15,196 nt of DNA from Actinomycetota bacterium (GCA_003456155.1 DMPC01000121.1:10085-25280), one strand, 5' to 3'; shown: positions 1 through 7,153, counted from the stretch's first letter. Notes: a model not told the origin generated them from the sequence alone. Numbers and translations are program-made.

Positions 1-762
1 GAACGAGAAGGACCTCTTTGCCAGACCCATGAAGTAGCCGTCGACCTCGGTGACGGGAGCAGCCTGCGGATCACCGGATGCCCCCAGGGCGACGAAGAGG
101 GGCGACAGGTGCTCGACGGTCGGATGGGCGTACGGCATTCCGGGAGCGCGGTCGCGGAAGGCCATCAGCTCGTCGATATCCCCTCGCGCGAGGGCATCGG
201 CCGCCCAAAGATCGAAGTCGACGCTCCAGCCGGGAGGCGTCGCCTCGATGCTCCAGTCGCGCAGGAACGGCAGCCCGTGCGTCAGGAATCCGGATCCGAT
301 GACCAGGACGCCCTGCTCGCGCAGGGGGCGCAGCCACGAGCCGACCTCCAGCAGGCGCTCGGGGTCATGCGTCGGCAGGGAGAGCTGGATCACCGGGATG
401 TCGGCCTGGGGGTACATCACCGTCAAGGGCACCCACGCACCGTGATCAAGCCCTCGGGTCGCGTGCCGATGCAGCGGGGCATGATCCGGGAAAACCGAGG
501 CCACCAGGCCCGCGAGGGCCGTCGCATCGGGCGTCGGATACGTCTTGGAGTAGTAGTGATCCGCGAAGCCCCCGAAGTCGTAGACGAGCGGAGTCGCCGC
601 GTCCGAGCAGGACAGCATCGCCGGGGCCGTCTCCCAGTGGGCAGACACGATCAGGATGCCCGTCGGCCGAGGCAACCGCTGAGCCCACTCCCGCAGTTCG
701 GGGACCCAGACGGGATCGTCGAGCAGCGGAGGGGCACCGTGCCCGAGGAAGATCGAGGTCAT
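1..762 (-). CDS. DODA-type extradiol aromatic ring-opening dioxygenase (LigB superfamily), 3' end outside window
   Basis: An open frame runs from an ATG at 762 to the left edge without a stop (254 codons visible). The family uses a single non-haem metal to open catechol-type rings with O2; members include DOPA 4,5-dioxygenases and the YgiD type, often of unknown natural substrate. Visible signatures are GHGAPP (H8), SAHWE (H42), DHGAWVPL (H107), GSGFLTHGLP (H162) and HPTVEHLSP (H213/H218). In family terms, H8, H42 and one His of the last motif are metal ligands and H162 is a likely acid/base residue. The visible end, with a GYFMGLAKRSF-like stretch, resembles the usual C-terminus, and family proteins run about 250-270 aa, so only a few residues are probably missing. 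The start overlaps the stop of the upstream membrane-protein gene (ATGA, 759-762), so the two are probably co-translated. The substrate cannot be read from sequence. Confidence 0.9.
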   Translation of the reverse strand, partial: MTSIFLGHGAPPLLDDPVWVPELREWAQRLPRPTGILIVSAHWETAPAMLSCSDAATPLVYDFGGFADHYYSKTYPTPDATALAGLVASVFPDHAPLHRHATRGLDHGAWVPLTVMYPQADIPVIQLSLPTHDPERLLEVGSWLRPLREQGVLVIGSGFLTHGLPFLRDWSIEATPPGWSVDFDLWAADALARGDIDELMAFRDRAPGMPYAHPTVEHLSPLFVALGASGDPQAAPVTEVDGYFMGLAKRSFSF

Positions 763-1370
763 GCCGCCTGGCCGCCGGAGTTCTCCGGCTCGGCGAAGAT
801 CACGTCGATCCGGTTCCGCAGATCCGTGCTGGCCAGCGGCGGCAGGGCCGCCCGCACCGATGCCTCGGCGTCCATGAAGGTGCTGTCGATGTCCTCCTGC
901 GGCACAGTCAGCTCCCCCGGGTCGACGGCAGAGCGCCCCAGGTAGTCCGTCCAGGACTGGTTGTGCAGCAGGTAGTCGTTGTGGGCCCTGATGATCGCGG
1001 TGTGCCAGGGCAGGTAGGTGTCGCCCGCCATCGCCGCCCCTGCCTGCGCGATGGCCTCCTGGCCGTAGGCCGCGGCGTCGGCGAGCTCCCCGACGAGCTC
1101 CGCCCGATCGGCGTCGTCCGGCGCCTCGAGGGACTCGTAGGCAGTCGTGATGCGTTCGATCTCCTCCTGCACGAGGATCATCTGCTCCTCGGATGCCTCG
1201 ATTCTCGAGACGAGCTGGGTCATCTCCGCCTGGCGCAGGCCGAGATCGGCCAGGATCGCAACCGACCCCACGAGAAGAAGGGTGACGACGAAGGCCACCA
1301 GTCCCACGAGGGGCCCGAAGGCCCGGCGACGCGTCAGGGGGGTCATGGCCTCATTGTCACCCACCGGCAC
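759..1370 (-). CDS. Small membrane-anchored coiled-coil protein, function unknown
   Basis: This 203-residue protein is not one I recognise. The longest reading starts at GTG 1370; an ATG at 1346 (195 aa, beginning MTPLTRRRAFG) is an equally plausible start. Neither has a convincing ribosome-binding site: a GAGG lies only 2 nt before the ATG. A positively charged N-terminus (TRRR) is followed by one strong transmembrane segment (roughly residues 18-42 of the long form), then an acidic, heptad-like stretch rich in Glu, Gln and Ile (about 45-100) that should form a coiled coil. The C-terminal part is acidic and probably lies outside the membrane. The topology resembles the N-terminal sensor part of a signalling protein, but no output domain follows. 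Its stop overlaps the start of the dioxygenase gene (ATGA), implying coupled expression. Its 5' end faces tmsA across only about 40 bp. Confidence 0.7.
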   Translation of the reverse strand: MPVGDNEAMTPLTRRRAFGPLVGLVAFVVTLLLVGSVAILADLGLRQAEMTQLVSRIEASEEQMILVQEEIERITTAYESLEAPDDADRAELVGELADAAAYGQEAIAQAGAAMAGDTYLPWHTAIIRAHNDYLLHNQSWTDYLGRSAVDPGELTVPQEDIDSTFMDAEASVRAALPPLASTDLRNRIDVIFAEPENSGGQAA

Positions 1371-1397
1371 GGCTGACCAAAGACGGGCCCATGTCGC

Positions 1398-1403
1398 TAC
1401 CGT
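1398..1403 (+). promoter_or_regulatory. Candidate -10 element for the tmsAB operon
   Basis: TACCGT fits the actinobacterial TAnnnT -10 pattern and ends 7 nt before the GTG chosen as the tmsA start, which would make the transcript leaderless. A weak -35-like CTGACC lies at 1373-1378 with a 19-bp spacer. No Shine-Dalgarno sequence precedes the GTG, which favours the leaderless reading. This is inferred from pattern and spacing only. Confidence 0.3.
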
Positions 1404-1410
1404 GTGCCCC

Positions 1411-2820
1411 GTGACCGCCGTCCCGACCCAGGCTCCGTGGCAGGAGCGCTACTCCCGCCTGCGCGACACCCTTCTCCAGGAGTACCGCGCGATTCCCCCG
1501 GGCACTCCCATCCGCCTGGCCAAGCACACCTCCAATCTGTTCCGCCCGCGCGACACCTCGGGCGGCCCCGGCCTCGACGTGGCCGCCTTCGACGGCGTGC
1601 TCCACGTCGACCCGGTCACCCGGACGGCCGAGGTCCTCGGCATGACGACATACGAGCACCTCGTCGACGCGACGCTGCCCTACGGCCTCATGCCGATGTG
1701 CGTCCCGCAATTGCGCACCATCACTCTCGGGGGCGCCGTCACCGGACTGGGCATCGAGAGCGCGAGCTTCCGCAGCGGCACGCCCCACGAGTCCGTGCTC
1801 GAGATGGACATCCTCACCGGTGACGGCCAGATCCTCACCGTCACCGGCGACGCGGATGATCCTCACCGCGATCTGTTCTACGGATTCCCCAACTCGTACG
1901 GGTCCTTGGGCTATGCACTGCGACTGCGGATCGAGCTCGAGCCCACCAAGCCCTACGTGCTGCTTCGTCACGTGCGATACGCCACCGCTGCCGCCATGAC
2001 CGAGGCGATCCAGCAGATCGCCGCATCGCGCGAGTTCGAGGGTCGCACCGTCGACTTCCTCGACGGCACCGTCTTCTCCACCGAGGAGCAGTACCTCTCG
2101 ATCGGCACCATGGTGGATGCCCTTCCTGCCGGCCTCACGACGAGCGACTACACGGGCATGGGCATCTACTACCGGTCGATCCAGGCCCGCACCGTCGACG
2201 CACTCACGATCCACGACTACCTGTGGCGGTGGGACACCGACTGGTTCTGGTGCTCCCGCGCCTTCATGGCGCAGAAGCCGATCATCCGACGCCTGTGGCC
2301 TAAGTCCCGCCTTCGCAGCGACGTCTACTGGAAGCTCGTCGCCTTCGAGCGCCGGCACGACCTGTCCAACCGGGTCGCAAGGCGCCGCGGGCGCCCGGTG
2401 CGCGAGGCGGTCGTGCAGGACATCGAGGTCCCCGCGGACCGCCTCCCAGAGTTCCTGGAGTTCTTCCACCGCGAGGTCGGGATCGAACCGGTGTGGATCT
2501 GTCCGCTTCAGCAGCGGGATCCCCAGGCTCGGTGGCCGCTCTACGAGTTCGACCCCACCGTGCTGTACGTGAACGTCGGCTTCTGGTCGACGGTGGCCCT
2601 GCCCGACGGCGTCTCGCCCGAGGAGGGCCGCGTGAACCGCCGGATCGAGGAGGTCGTGACGCAGCTGGATGGGCGAAAGTCCCTCTACTCCACCGCGTTC
2701 TACGACCGGGAGGCCTTCTGGTCGATCTATGGCGGAAACGACTACCCCGCGCTCAAGGGTCGCTACGATCCCGACTCACGTCTGAAGGATCTCTACGCGA
2801 AGGTGGTGGAGCGCAAGTGA
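1411..2820 (+). CDS. tmsA: FAD-dependent reductase TmsA of 10-methyl fatty acid synthesis
   Basis: This 469-residue protein belongs to the FAD_binding_4 / DHCR24-like oxidoreductases. The start was set at GTG 1411 (MTAVPTQAPW), because the frame upstream of it is antisense to the membrane-protein gene and does not look like protein. Visible family marks are KHTSNLFRPR near residues 38-47, the FAD-site stretch GGAVTGLGIESASFR (about 107-121) followed by PHESVLEMDILTGDG, and a C-terminal cap ending FYDREAFWSIYGGNDY...YDPDSRLKDLY. In characterised actinobacterial pairs TmsA reduces, with NADPH, the 10-methylene chain made by TmsB to a 10-methyl chain (10-methylstearate). The gene overlaps tmsB by GTGA, so the two should be made together. 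DHCR24-like enzymes acting on other alkenes are the only serious alternative, and the methyltransferase partner argues against that. Confidence 0.88.
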   Translation: MTAVPTQAPWQERYSRLRDTLLQEYRAIPPGTPIRLAKHTSNLFRPRDTSGGPGLDVAAFDGVLHVDPVTRTAEVLGMTTYEHLVDATLPYGLMPMCVPQLRTITLGGAVTGLGIESASFRSGTPHESVLEMDILTGDGQILTVTGDADDPHRDLFYGFPNSYGSLGYALRLRIELEPTKPYVLLRHVRYATAAAMTEAIQQIAASREFEGRTVDFLDGTVFSTEEQYLSIGTMVDALPAGLTTSDYTGMGIYYRSIQARTVDALTIHDYLWRWDTDWFWCSRAFMAQKPIIRRLWPKSRLRSDVYWKLVAFERRHDLSNRVARRRGRPVREAVVQDIEVPADRLPEFLEFFHREVGIEPVWICPLQQRDPQARWPLYEFDPTVLYVNVGFWSTVALPDGVSPEEGRVNRRIEEVVTQLDGRKSLYSTAFYDREAFWSIYGGNDYPALKGRYDPDSRLKDLYAKVVERK

Positions 2821-4070
2821 AGCTGGCTGATGCCTTCTCCATGATCGTGCCGAAGGAGCGCGGCGTGGGCTTTCGTGCCTACGACGGCTCGAGTGCCGGC
2901 CCCTCCGACGCCGAGGTCATCCTCGACGTGCGCAGCCCCCGGGCTGTCGAGTACCTCGCCAGCGCCCCCAGCCAGCTCGGGCTGGCCCGGGCCTACGTGA
3001 CCGGTGACCTCGAGATCATCGGCGACACCTACACGGCGCTGTCCCGGCTGTATCCGCTGCCCCTCGACCACCTCTCGTGGCGCGACAAGTTCGAGCTGGC
3101 CCGCGCGTTCGCCCCCTTCGCCATGAAGCGACCAGCTCCCCCGCCCCAGGAGCGACGACTGGGTGGCCGCCGACACTCCAAGGATCGCGATGCAGAGGCG
3201 ATCCACCATCACTACGACGTGAGCAACCGCTTCTACTCCTACGTGCTCGGCACGTCCATGGCCTACACGTGCGCGGTGTTCCCGAACGCCGACGCCTCGC
3301 TCGAGACGGCCCAGGAGGAGAAGTTCGACCTCGTGTGCCGCAAGCTCGGCCTGCAGCCGGGAATGCGCCTGCTGGACGTGGGCTGCGGCTGGGGCGGGAT
3401 GGTGCTGCACGCCGTCAAGAACTACGGAGTCACCGCGATCGGCGTGACCCTCTCGGAGCAGCAGGCCCTCTGGGGTCAGCGAATCATCGCGGATGCAGGC
3501 CTGGAGAACGTCGCCCAGATCCGCTTCAGCGACTATCGCGACGTGCCCGAGTCGGGCTTCGACGCCGTGTCGTCCATCGGGCTGACCGAGCACATCGGCC
3601 GGGCGAACTATCCGTCCTACTTCTCCTTCCTCTACGGCAAGCTCCGCCCCGAGGGCCGCATGCTCAACCACACCATCACGCGGCCGAACGACAGCTGGCA
3701 GACCCACTTCAAGAAGTCGTTCATCAATCGCTACGTGTTCCCCGACGGGGAACTCTCCGGTCCGTCCCAGGTGATGGCGGCCATGAACGGGGCCGGGTTC
3801 GAGATCCGGCACGAGGAGAACCTGCGCGAGCACTATGCGCTGACCCTGAAGCACTGGTGCGAGAACCTCGAGAACAACTGGGACGCGGCCGTCGCGGAGT
3901 CCAGCCTTGGCACCGCGCGTGTGTGGCGCCTCTACATGGCCGCCTCGCGCCTGGGCTTCGACATCAACATGATCGAGCTGCACCAGATGCTCGGCGTGAA
4001 GCTCGGGCCGGGCGGCAGGTCGGGCATGCCGCTTCGCCCCGGTTTCGATCGCGCGCCCGTCTCGGTCTGA
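2817..4070 (+). CDS. tmsB: SAM-dependent fatty acyl methyltransferase TmsB (cyclopropane synthase family)
   Basis: This 417-residue protein belongs to the cyclopropane-fatty-acid synthase family of SAM-dependent methyltransferases. The start is GTG 2817 (MKLADAFSMIVPKERG), overlapping the tmsA stop (GTGA). An N-terminal lipid-binding region is followed by HHHYDVSNRFY (about 129-139), the SAM-binding motif LLDVGCGWGG (185-194), and an EHIG motif (E258) of the kind lining the active site of this family. The conserved C-terminal half includes YVFPDGEL and HWCENL. Next to a DHCR24-like reductase, this is the arrangement known for 10-methyl fatty acids. TmsB methylates C10 of a 9-cis acyl chain on phospholipid, leaving a 10-methylene, and TmsA reduces it. 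Cyclopropane formation alone is the alternative activity, but the tmsA partner makes 10-methylation much more likely. No third gene recognisable as tmsC follows. Confidence 0.9.
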   Translation: MKLADAFSMIVPKERGVGFRAYDGSSAGPSDAEVILDVRSPRAVEYLASAPSQLGLARAYVTGDLEIIGDTYTALSRLYPLPLDHLSWRDKFELARAFAPFAMKRPAPPPQERRLGGRRHSKDRDAEAIHHHYDVSNRFYSYVLGTSMAYTCAVFPNADASLETAQEEKFDLVCRKLGLQPGMRLLDVGCGWGGMVLHAVKNYGVTAIGVTLSEQQALWGQRIIADAGLENVAQIRFSDYRDVPESGFDAVSSIGLTEHIGRANYPSYFSFLYGKLRPEGRMLNHTITRPNDSWQTHFKKSFINRYVFPDGELSGPSQVMAAMNGAGFEIRHEENLREHYALTLKHWCENLENNWDAAVAESSLGTARVWRLYMAASRLGFDINMIELHQMLGVKLGPGGRSGMPLRPGFDRAPVSV

Positions 4071-4080
4071 TCCGACACCC

Positions 4081-4857
4081 GTGACCGAGCCACCCGGTGG
4101 ATTGAAGTCGGTCGCCCACGCGCTGGACCTGCTCGACTGCTTCCTCGAGGACGAGGAACTGGGCGTCACCGACGTGGCCCGTCGCCTGGGCGTCGCAAAG
4201 AGCACGGCGCACCGGCTGCTCACCACCCTCGCGTCACGAGGTCTCATTGAGCAGAACCCGGCGAACGGGCGCTACCGGCTCGGCCTCCACCTCTTCGAGC
4301 TCGGCCACCTCGCGCTCGAGCGGATCGAGCTGCGCCGCAGGTCCAAGGCCCTGCTGGAGCAGCTGCGCGAGGTGAGCGGCTGGACGGTCCACCTGTCGAT
4401 CCGTCAGGGCGCGGACTCCCTGTTCCTCGAGCGACTGGTCACGCTGAGGGGGATGCAGGCGATGGAGAGGTACCGGCGGCGCTGGCCCCTCCACGCGACG
4501 TCGTCGGGCAAGGCGATCTGCGCCTACGATCCCGAGGGGCTGCAGGCCCGCATCGATGCCGGGTTCCCCGCGTTCACGCCGCACACCATCACCAACGAGC
4601 GAGCCTTCCGCACCGAGCTGGATCGGATACGGCGCCTGGGATACGCCACCTCGCGAGGCGACCTCATGCCCGACCTCGCCTCGGTCGCGGCCCCCGTGCT
4701 CGACAGCCACGGGCTGGCCGTGGCCGCGATCTCCATCACGGGGAGCAGCAGCGAGCTCGGAGAGCACCCCGATCGCCAGGCCCGGCTCGTGCAGTCCGCC
4801 GCCAAGCGCCTGTCGACGCTCATGACGCAGCGGGCCCCGGGCGCGACGCCCACCTGA
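4081..4857 (+). CDS. IclR-family transcriptional regulator
   Basis: This 258-residue protein has the two-part IclR layout. A winged helix-turn-helix spans about residues 8-70 (LGVAKSTAHRLLTTL as the helix-turn-helix core, YRLGLHLFELG at its end), followed by an effector-binding domain of about 170 residues (VHLSIRQGADSLFLERL, SSGKAICAY, then AVAAISITG). The GTG at 4081 is the first in-frame start and leaves the normal short lead into LKSVAHALDLL. It lies 10 bp after the tmsB stop with no clear ribosome-binding site, so it is probably read from the tms transcript. Family members sense small acids, often aromatic or fatty-acid intermediates, and repress or activate neighbouring catabolic genes. 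Candidate targets are the tms operon itself and the aldehyde dehydrogenase 78 bp downstream, before which lies a suitable palindrome. The effector is unknown. Confidence 0.9.
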   Translation: MTEPPGGLKSVAHALDLLDCFLEDEELGVTDVARRLGVAKSTAHRLLTTLASRGLIEQNPANGRYRLGLHLFELGHLALERIELRRRSKALLEQLREVSGWTVHLSIRQGADSLFLERLVTLRGMQAMERYRRRWPLHATSSGKAICAYDPEGLQARIDAGFPAFTPHTITNERAFRTELDRIRRLGYATSRGDLMPDLASVAAPVLDSHGLAVAAISITGSSSELGEHPDRQARLVQSAAKRLSTLMTQRAPGATPT

Positions 4858-4862
4858 CCGTC

Positions 4863-4879
4863 GTTCCGGCCTCCAGAAC
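4863..4879. promoter_or_regulatory. Imperfect palindrome, candidate IclR-type operator
   Basis: GTTCCGG-CCT-CCAGAAC is an inverted repeat with 6 of 7 arm positions complementary. It sits between the iclR stop and the aldehyde dehydrogenase, about 30 bp upstream of the candidate -10 at 4909. Several IclR-family regulators of aromatic catabolism bind sites of the form GTT-spacer-AAC, which this fits. It could instead be a weak hairpin at the end of the iclR transcript; no T-tract follows. Confidence 0.35.
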
Positions 4880-4908
4880 CGTCCCGTCCCGATTCCGGGC
4901 GACAGGCC

Positions 4909-4914
4909 TAGCCT
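4909..4914 (+). promoter_or_regulatory. Candidate -10 element for the aldehyde dehydrogenase gene
   Basis: TAGCCT matches the TAnnnT pattern and is identical to the -10 proposed for the photolyase gene at 7142-7147. No convincing -35 lies 16-18 bp upstream. The predicted leader is short (about 15 nt) and contains a GAAGGGA ribosome-binding site just before the ATG at 4936. Confidence 0.35.
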
Positions 4915-4935
4915 CGGGGGGACGAAGGGAACAGC

Positions 4936-6375
4936 ATGCAGTTCTACGGCCACATCATCAACGGCGAGGAAGTCCCCTCACTCGACGGCGCGACCATGCC
5001 GGATATCGATCCCTACACGCGAGAGCCGTGGGCGACGATCGCATGCGGCGGCAAGGCCGACGCCGACCGTGCCGTCGCGGCCGCACGCGAGGCCTTCGAC
5101 CACGGGCCCTGGCCCCGCATGGGCTTCGAGAAGCGCCAGCAGCTGATGCACCGGCTCGCGGACCTCATGGAGGAGCACCGCGACGAGCTCGCCATGGCCG
5201 ACACCCGAGACATGGCCAAGCCGATCACCCAGGCGCAGCACGACGTCACCCGATCGATCCTGAATGTGCGCTTCTTCGCCGATCACGCGCGGCAGTCCAC
5301 CTCCGACACCTACCCGATGGACTCCGGCCACCACGCCTACAGCCGCTGGGAGCCGGTCGGCGTCGCCGTCGCGATCTCGCCCTGGAACTTCCCGCTCATG
5401 CTGGGCACCTGGAAGGTCATGCCCGCCCTCGCCTGGGGCAACACCGTGGTGTGGAAGCCCGCCGAGGACACCCCGGTCTCGGCGACGATCCTCGGACGCC
5501 TGGCCATCGAGGCGGGCTTCCCGCCCGGCGTGCTCAACATCGTGCATGGCTACGGCCCGGACTCCGCGGGCTCGGCCCTGACGGAGAATCCCGACGTCGA
5601 CCGGATCACGTTCACCGGCGAGTCCGGCACCGGCAAGATCATCAGCGGGGTCGCCGCCCGGAACCTCACGCCGGTGAGCCTGGAGCTCGGCGGCAAGGGC
5701 GCCAACATCATCTTCGACGACGCCGACCTCGACAACGCCGTCCACTGGGCCGTCGAGGCGATCTTCCGCAATGCCGGGCAGGTGTGCCTCGCGGGCAGCC
5801 GGCTCTACGTGCAGAGCGGCATCTTCGACGAGTTCATGACCCGCTACAAGGCCGCCGCGGAGGCCCTCGTCATCGGCGATCCCAAGGATCCCGCGACGCA
5901 GTTCTCTCCGGCTCTGGCGAGCGAGGAGCACTTCACCAAGGTGGCCGGCTACCTCGGCACTGAGTCGCTGGGAGGCGGGCGCATCCTCACGGGCGGCCTG
6001 GGCGAGGGCTGGGGGGTGCGGCCGACGATCATCACCGACGCCCCCGCCGACGCCCGCGTGATCAAGGAGGAGATCTTCGGCCCGGTGACCGTGGCGACCC
6101 GGTTCGACACCGAGGCCGAGGCCGTGGCGCTCGCGAACGACACCCGCTATGGGCTCAACGCCATGGTGTTCACCGAGAACCTCTCCCGCGCGCATCGCGC
6201 TGCGGCACGTCTCAAGGCCGGCACGGTCTGGGTGAACTGCTTCTTCATCCGCGATCTGCGAGCGCCCTTCGGCGGCGTCGGCGACTCGGGTGTGGGGCGC
6301 GAGGGCGGCAACTTCAGCCGGGAGTTCTTCACCGAGCCGAAGGCCGTCGTCATGCAGATCGACCAGGAGGGCTGA
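4936..6375 (+). CDS. NAD(P)-dependent aldehyde dehydrogenase, hydroxymuconic-semialdehyde-like
   Basis: This 479-residue protein is a full-length member of the aldehyde dehydrogenase superfamily. The catalytic set is complete: N151 in SPWNFPLM, K174 in WKPAEDTP, E250 in LELGGKGANIIFDDAD and the nucleophile C284 in NAGQVCLAG. The end, RDLRAPFGGVGDSGVGREGG (about residues 438-457), then FFTEPK, is of the type seen in 2-hydroxymuconic semialdehyde and 5-carboxymethyl-2-hydroxymuconate semialdehyde dehydrogenases (XylG/HpaE group), which oxidise the product of extradiol ring cleavage. Betaine or generic medium-chain aldehyde dehydrogenase remain alternatives. The ATG at 4936 follows a GAAGGGA ribosome-binding site. 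The upstream iclR gene and the palindrome between them suggest regulation by that protein. The gene ends in a tandemly duplicated 21-bp unit. Confidence 0.85.
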   Translation: MQFYGHIINGEEVPSLDGATMPDIDPYTREPWATIACGGKADADRAVAAAREAFDHGPWPRMGFEKRQQLMHRLADLMEEHRDELAMADTRDMAKPITQAQHDVTRSILNVRFFADHARQSTSDTYPMDSGHHAYSRWEPVGVAVAISPWNFPLMLGTWKVMPALAWGNTVVWKPAEDTPVSATILGRLAIEAGFPPGVLNIVHGYGPDSAGSALTENPDVDRITFTGESGTGKIISGVAARNLTPVSLELGGKGANIIFDDADLDNAVHWAVEAIFRNAGQVCLAGSRLYVQSGIFDEFMTRYKAAAEALVIGDPKDPATQFSPALASEEHFTKVAGYLGTESLGGGRILTGGLGEGWGVRPTIITDAPADARVIKEEIFGPVTVATRFDTEAEAVALANDTRYGLNAMVFTENLSRAHRAAARLKAGTVWVNCFFIRDLRAPFGGVGDSGVGREGGNFSREFFTEPKAVVMQIDQEG

Positions 6376-6400
6376 CGCCTCAACCAGGAGGGCTCACGCC
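6362..6400. repeat. 21-bp tandem duplication across the aldehyde dehydrogenase stop codon
   Basis: ACCAGGAGGGCTGACGCC (6362-6379) recurs as ACCAGGAGGGCTCACGCC (6383-6400), with 17 of 18 bases the same and a period of 21 bp. The first copy encodes the last residues and the TGA stop. In the second copy the TGA has become TCA, and it lies in the short space before the convergent ideR stop at 6407. It looks like a recent small duplication with no effect on the protein. Confidence 0.75.
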
Positions 6401-6406
6401 CGCGCC

Positions 6407-7099
6407 TCAGGCCGGGGACTCCACCAGGACGTGAGCGGCGATGTCGTCGGCGAGCTCGGCGTACTCCCCCGCGCTCCCGATGGTGACACCCCCCGGGCTC
6501 CGGTGGACCTTGACGGAGGCACCGGGTCTCACGCCGATCCGGTGCATGCGCGCCATGGCATCGCCGTCCTCCTGCAGCGGCTCCGCGATGCGCCGGATGA
6601 TCACCCGCCGGACGTCAGCCGAGGCCACCTCGCTCAACGGGACCATGACCGTCGCGTCGACTCCGACCGCTGCAGAGGACGGATCCAACTCGTCCAACCC
6701 GGGGATCGGGTTGCCGTAGGGCGAGACGGTCGGATGGTCGAGGAGGACGAGGAGCCGGCGCTCGACCGACTCGCTCATCACGTGCTCCCATCGGCAGGCC
6801 TCGGCGTGCACCTCCTCCCAGGGCATTCCGAGGATCTCCACCAGTAGGCACTCGGCCAGCCGATGCTTGCGCATGACACGCGTCGCGATGGCACGCCCCT
6901 GCGGGGTCAGCTCGAGTTGACGCTCGGATCCGAGATGGACCAGCCCATCCCGCTCCATCCGGGCCACGGTCTGCGAGACGGTCGGCCCGCTCTGGTGGAG
7001 GCGCTCGGCGATCCGGGCCCGCATCGGCCGGATCCCCTCCTCCTCGAGCTCGAAGATCGTCCGGAGGTACATCTCCGTGGTGTCGATCAGATCGCTCAC
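6407..7099 (-). CDS. ideR: Iron-dependent repressor of the DtxR/IdeR family
   Basis: This 230-residue protein is the same length as mycobacterial IdeR. The start is GTG 7099 (MSDLIDTTEMYLR), preceded by a GGGAGGG ribosome-binding site; the frame upstream of it is not protein-like. An N-terminal winged helix (RIAERLHQSGPTVSQTVARM) is followed by the dimerisation and metal domain. The metal ligands fall at exactly the DtxR numbers: M10, H79, E83, H98, C102, E105 and H106. C102 (ACRWEH) marks the iron-sensing type rather than the manganese-sensing MntR type, which has an acidic residue there. A C-terminal SH3-like domain (about 150-230) is present. With Fe2+ it should repress iron-uptake and siderophore genes and affect iron storage. 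It is convergent with the aldehyde dehydrogenase and divergent from the photolyase gene. Confidence 0.92.
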   Translation of the reverse strand: MSDLIDTTEMYLRTIFELEEEGIRPMRARIAERLHQSGPTVSQTVARMERDGLVHLGSERQLELTPQGRAIATRVMRKHRLAECLLVEILGMPWEEVHAEACRWEHVMSESVERRLLVLLDHPTVSPYGNPIPGLDELDPSSAAVGVDATVMVPLSEVASADVRRVIIRRIAEPLQEDGDAMARMHRIGVRPGASVKVHRSPGGVTIGSAGEYAELADDIAAHVLVESPA

Positions 7100-7118
7100 C
7101 CGTGCTCCCTCCCGGTTG

Positions 7119-7147
7119 TTGCCGTCCACGAACTTACTGCCTAGCCT
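7119..7147 (+). promoter_or_regulatory. Candidate promoter of the photolyase gene
   Basis: TTGCCG (7119-7124) and TAGCCT (7142-7147) are separated by 17 bp, a good fit to a vegetative sigma-70-type promoter. The -10 ends 6 nt before the GTG at 7154, so the transcript probably begins at or next to the start codon. The same 54-bp gap must also hold the ideR promoter in the opposite direction. Confidence 0.5.
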
Positions 7148-7153
7148 GCAGGC

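Noticed and set aside
1147..1410. 88-codon N-terminal extension of tmsA
   Set aside because: It is antisense to the membrane-protein gene, its translation is Ser/Arg-rich and not protein-like, and the family N-terminus begins near the GTG at 1411.
2793..4247. 484-codon open frame on the minus strand opposite tmsB and iclR
   Set aside because: It lies antisense to two clear family members, has low-complexity Arg/Gly/Val composition with no recognisable motif, and is explained by the GC-rich third positions of the real genes.
4978..6195. 405-codon open frame on the minus strand opposite the aldehyde dehydrogenase
   Set aside because: It is a GC-bias shadow of a gene whose catalytic residues are all in place.
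7100..7153. IdeR (iron) box between ideR and the photolyase gene
   Set aside because: TTACTGCCTAGCCT has a few matching bases, but it does not align with the 19-bp TTAGG...CCTAA palindrome of known IdeR/DtxR sites.
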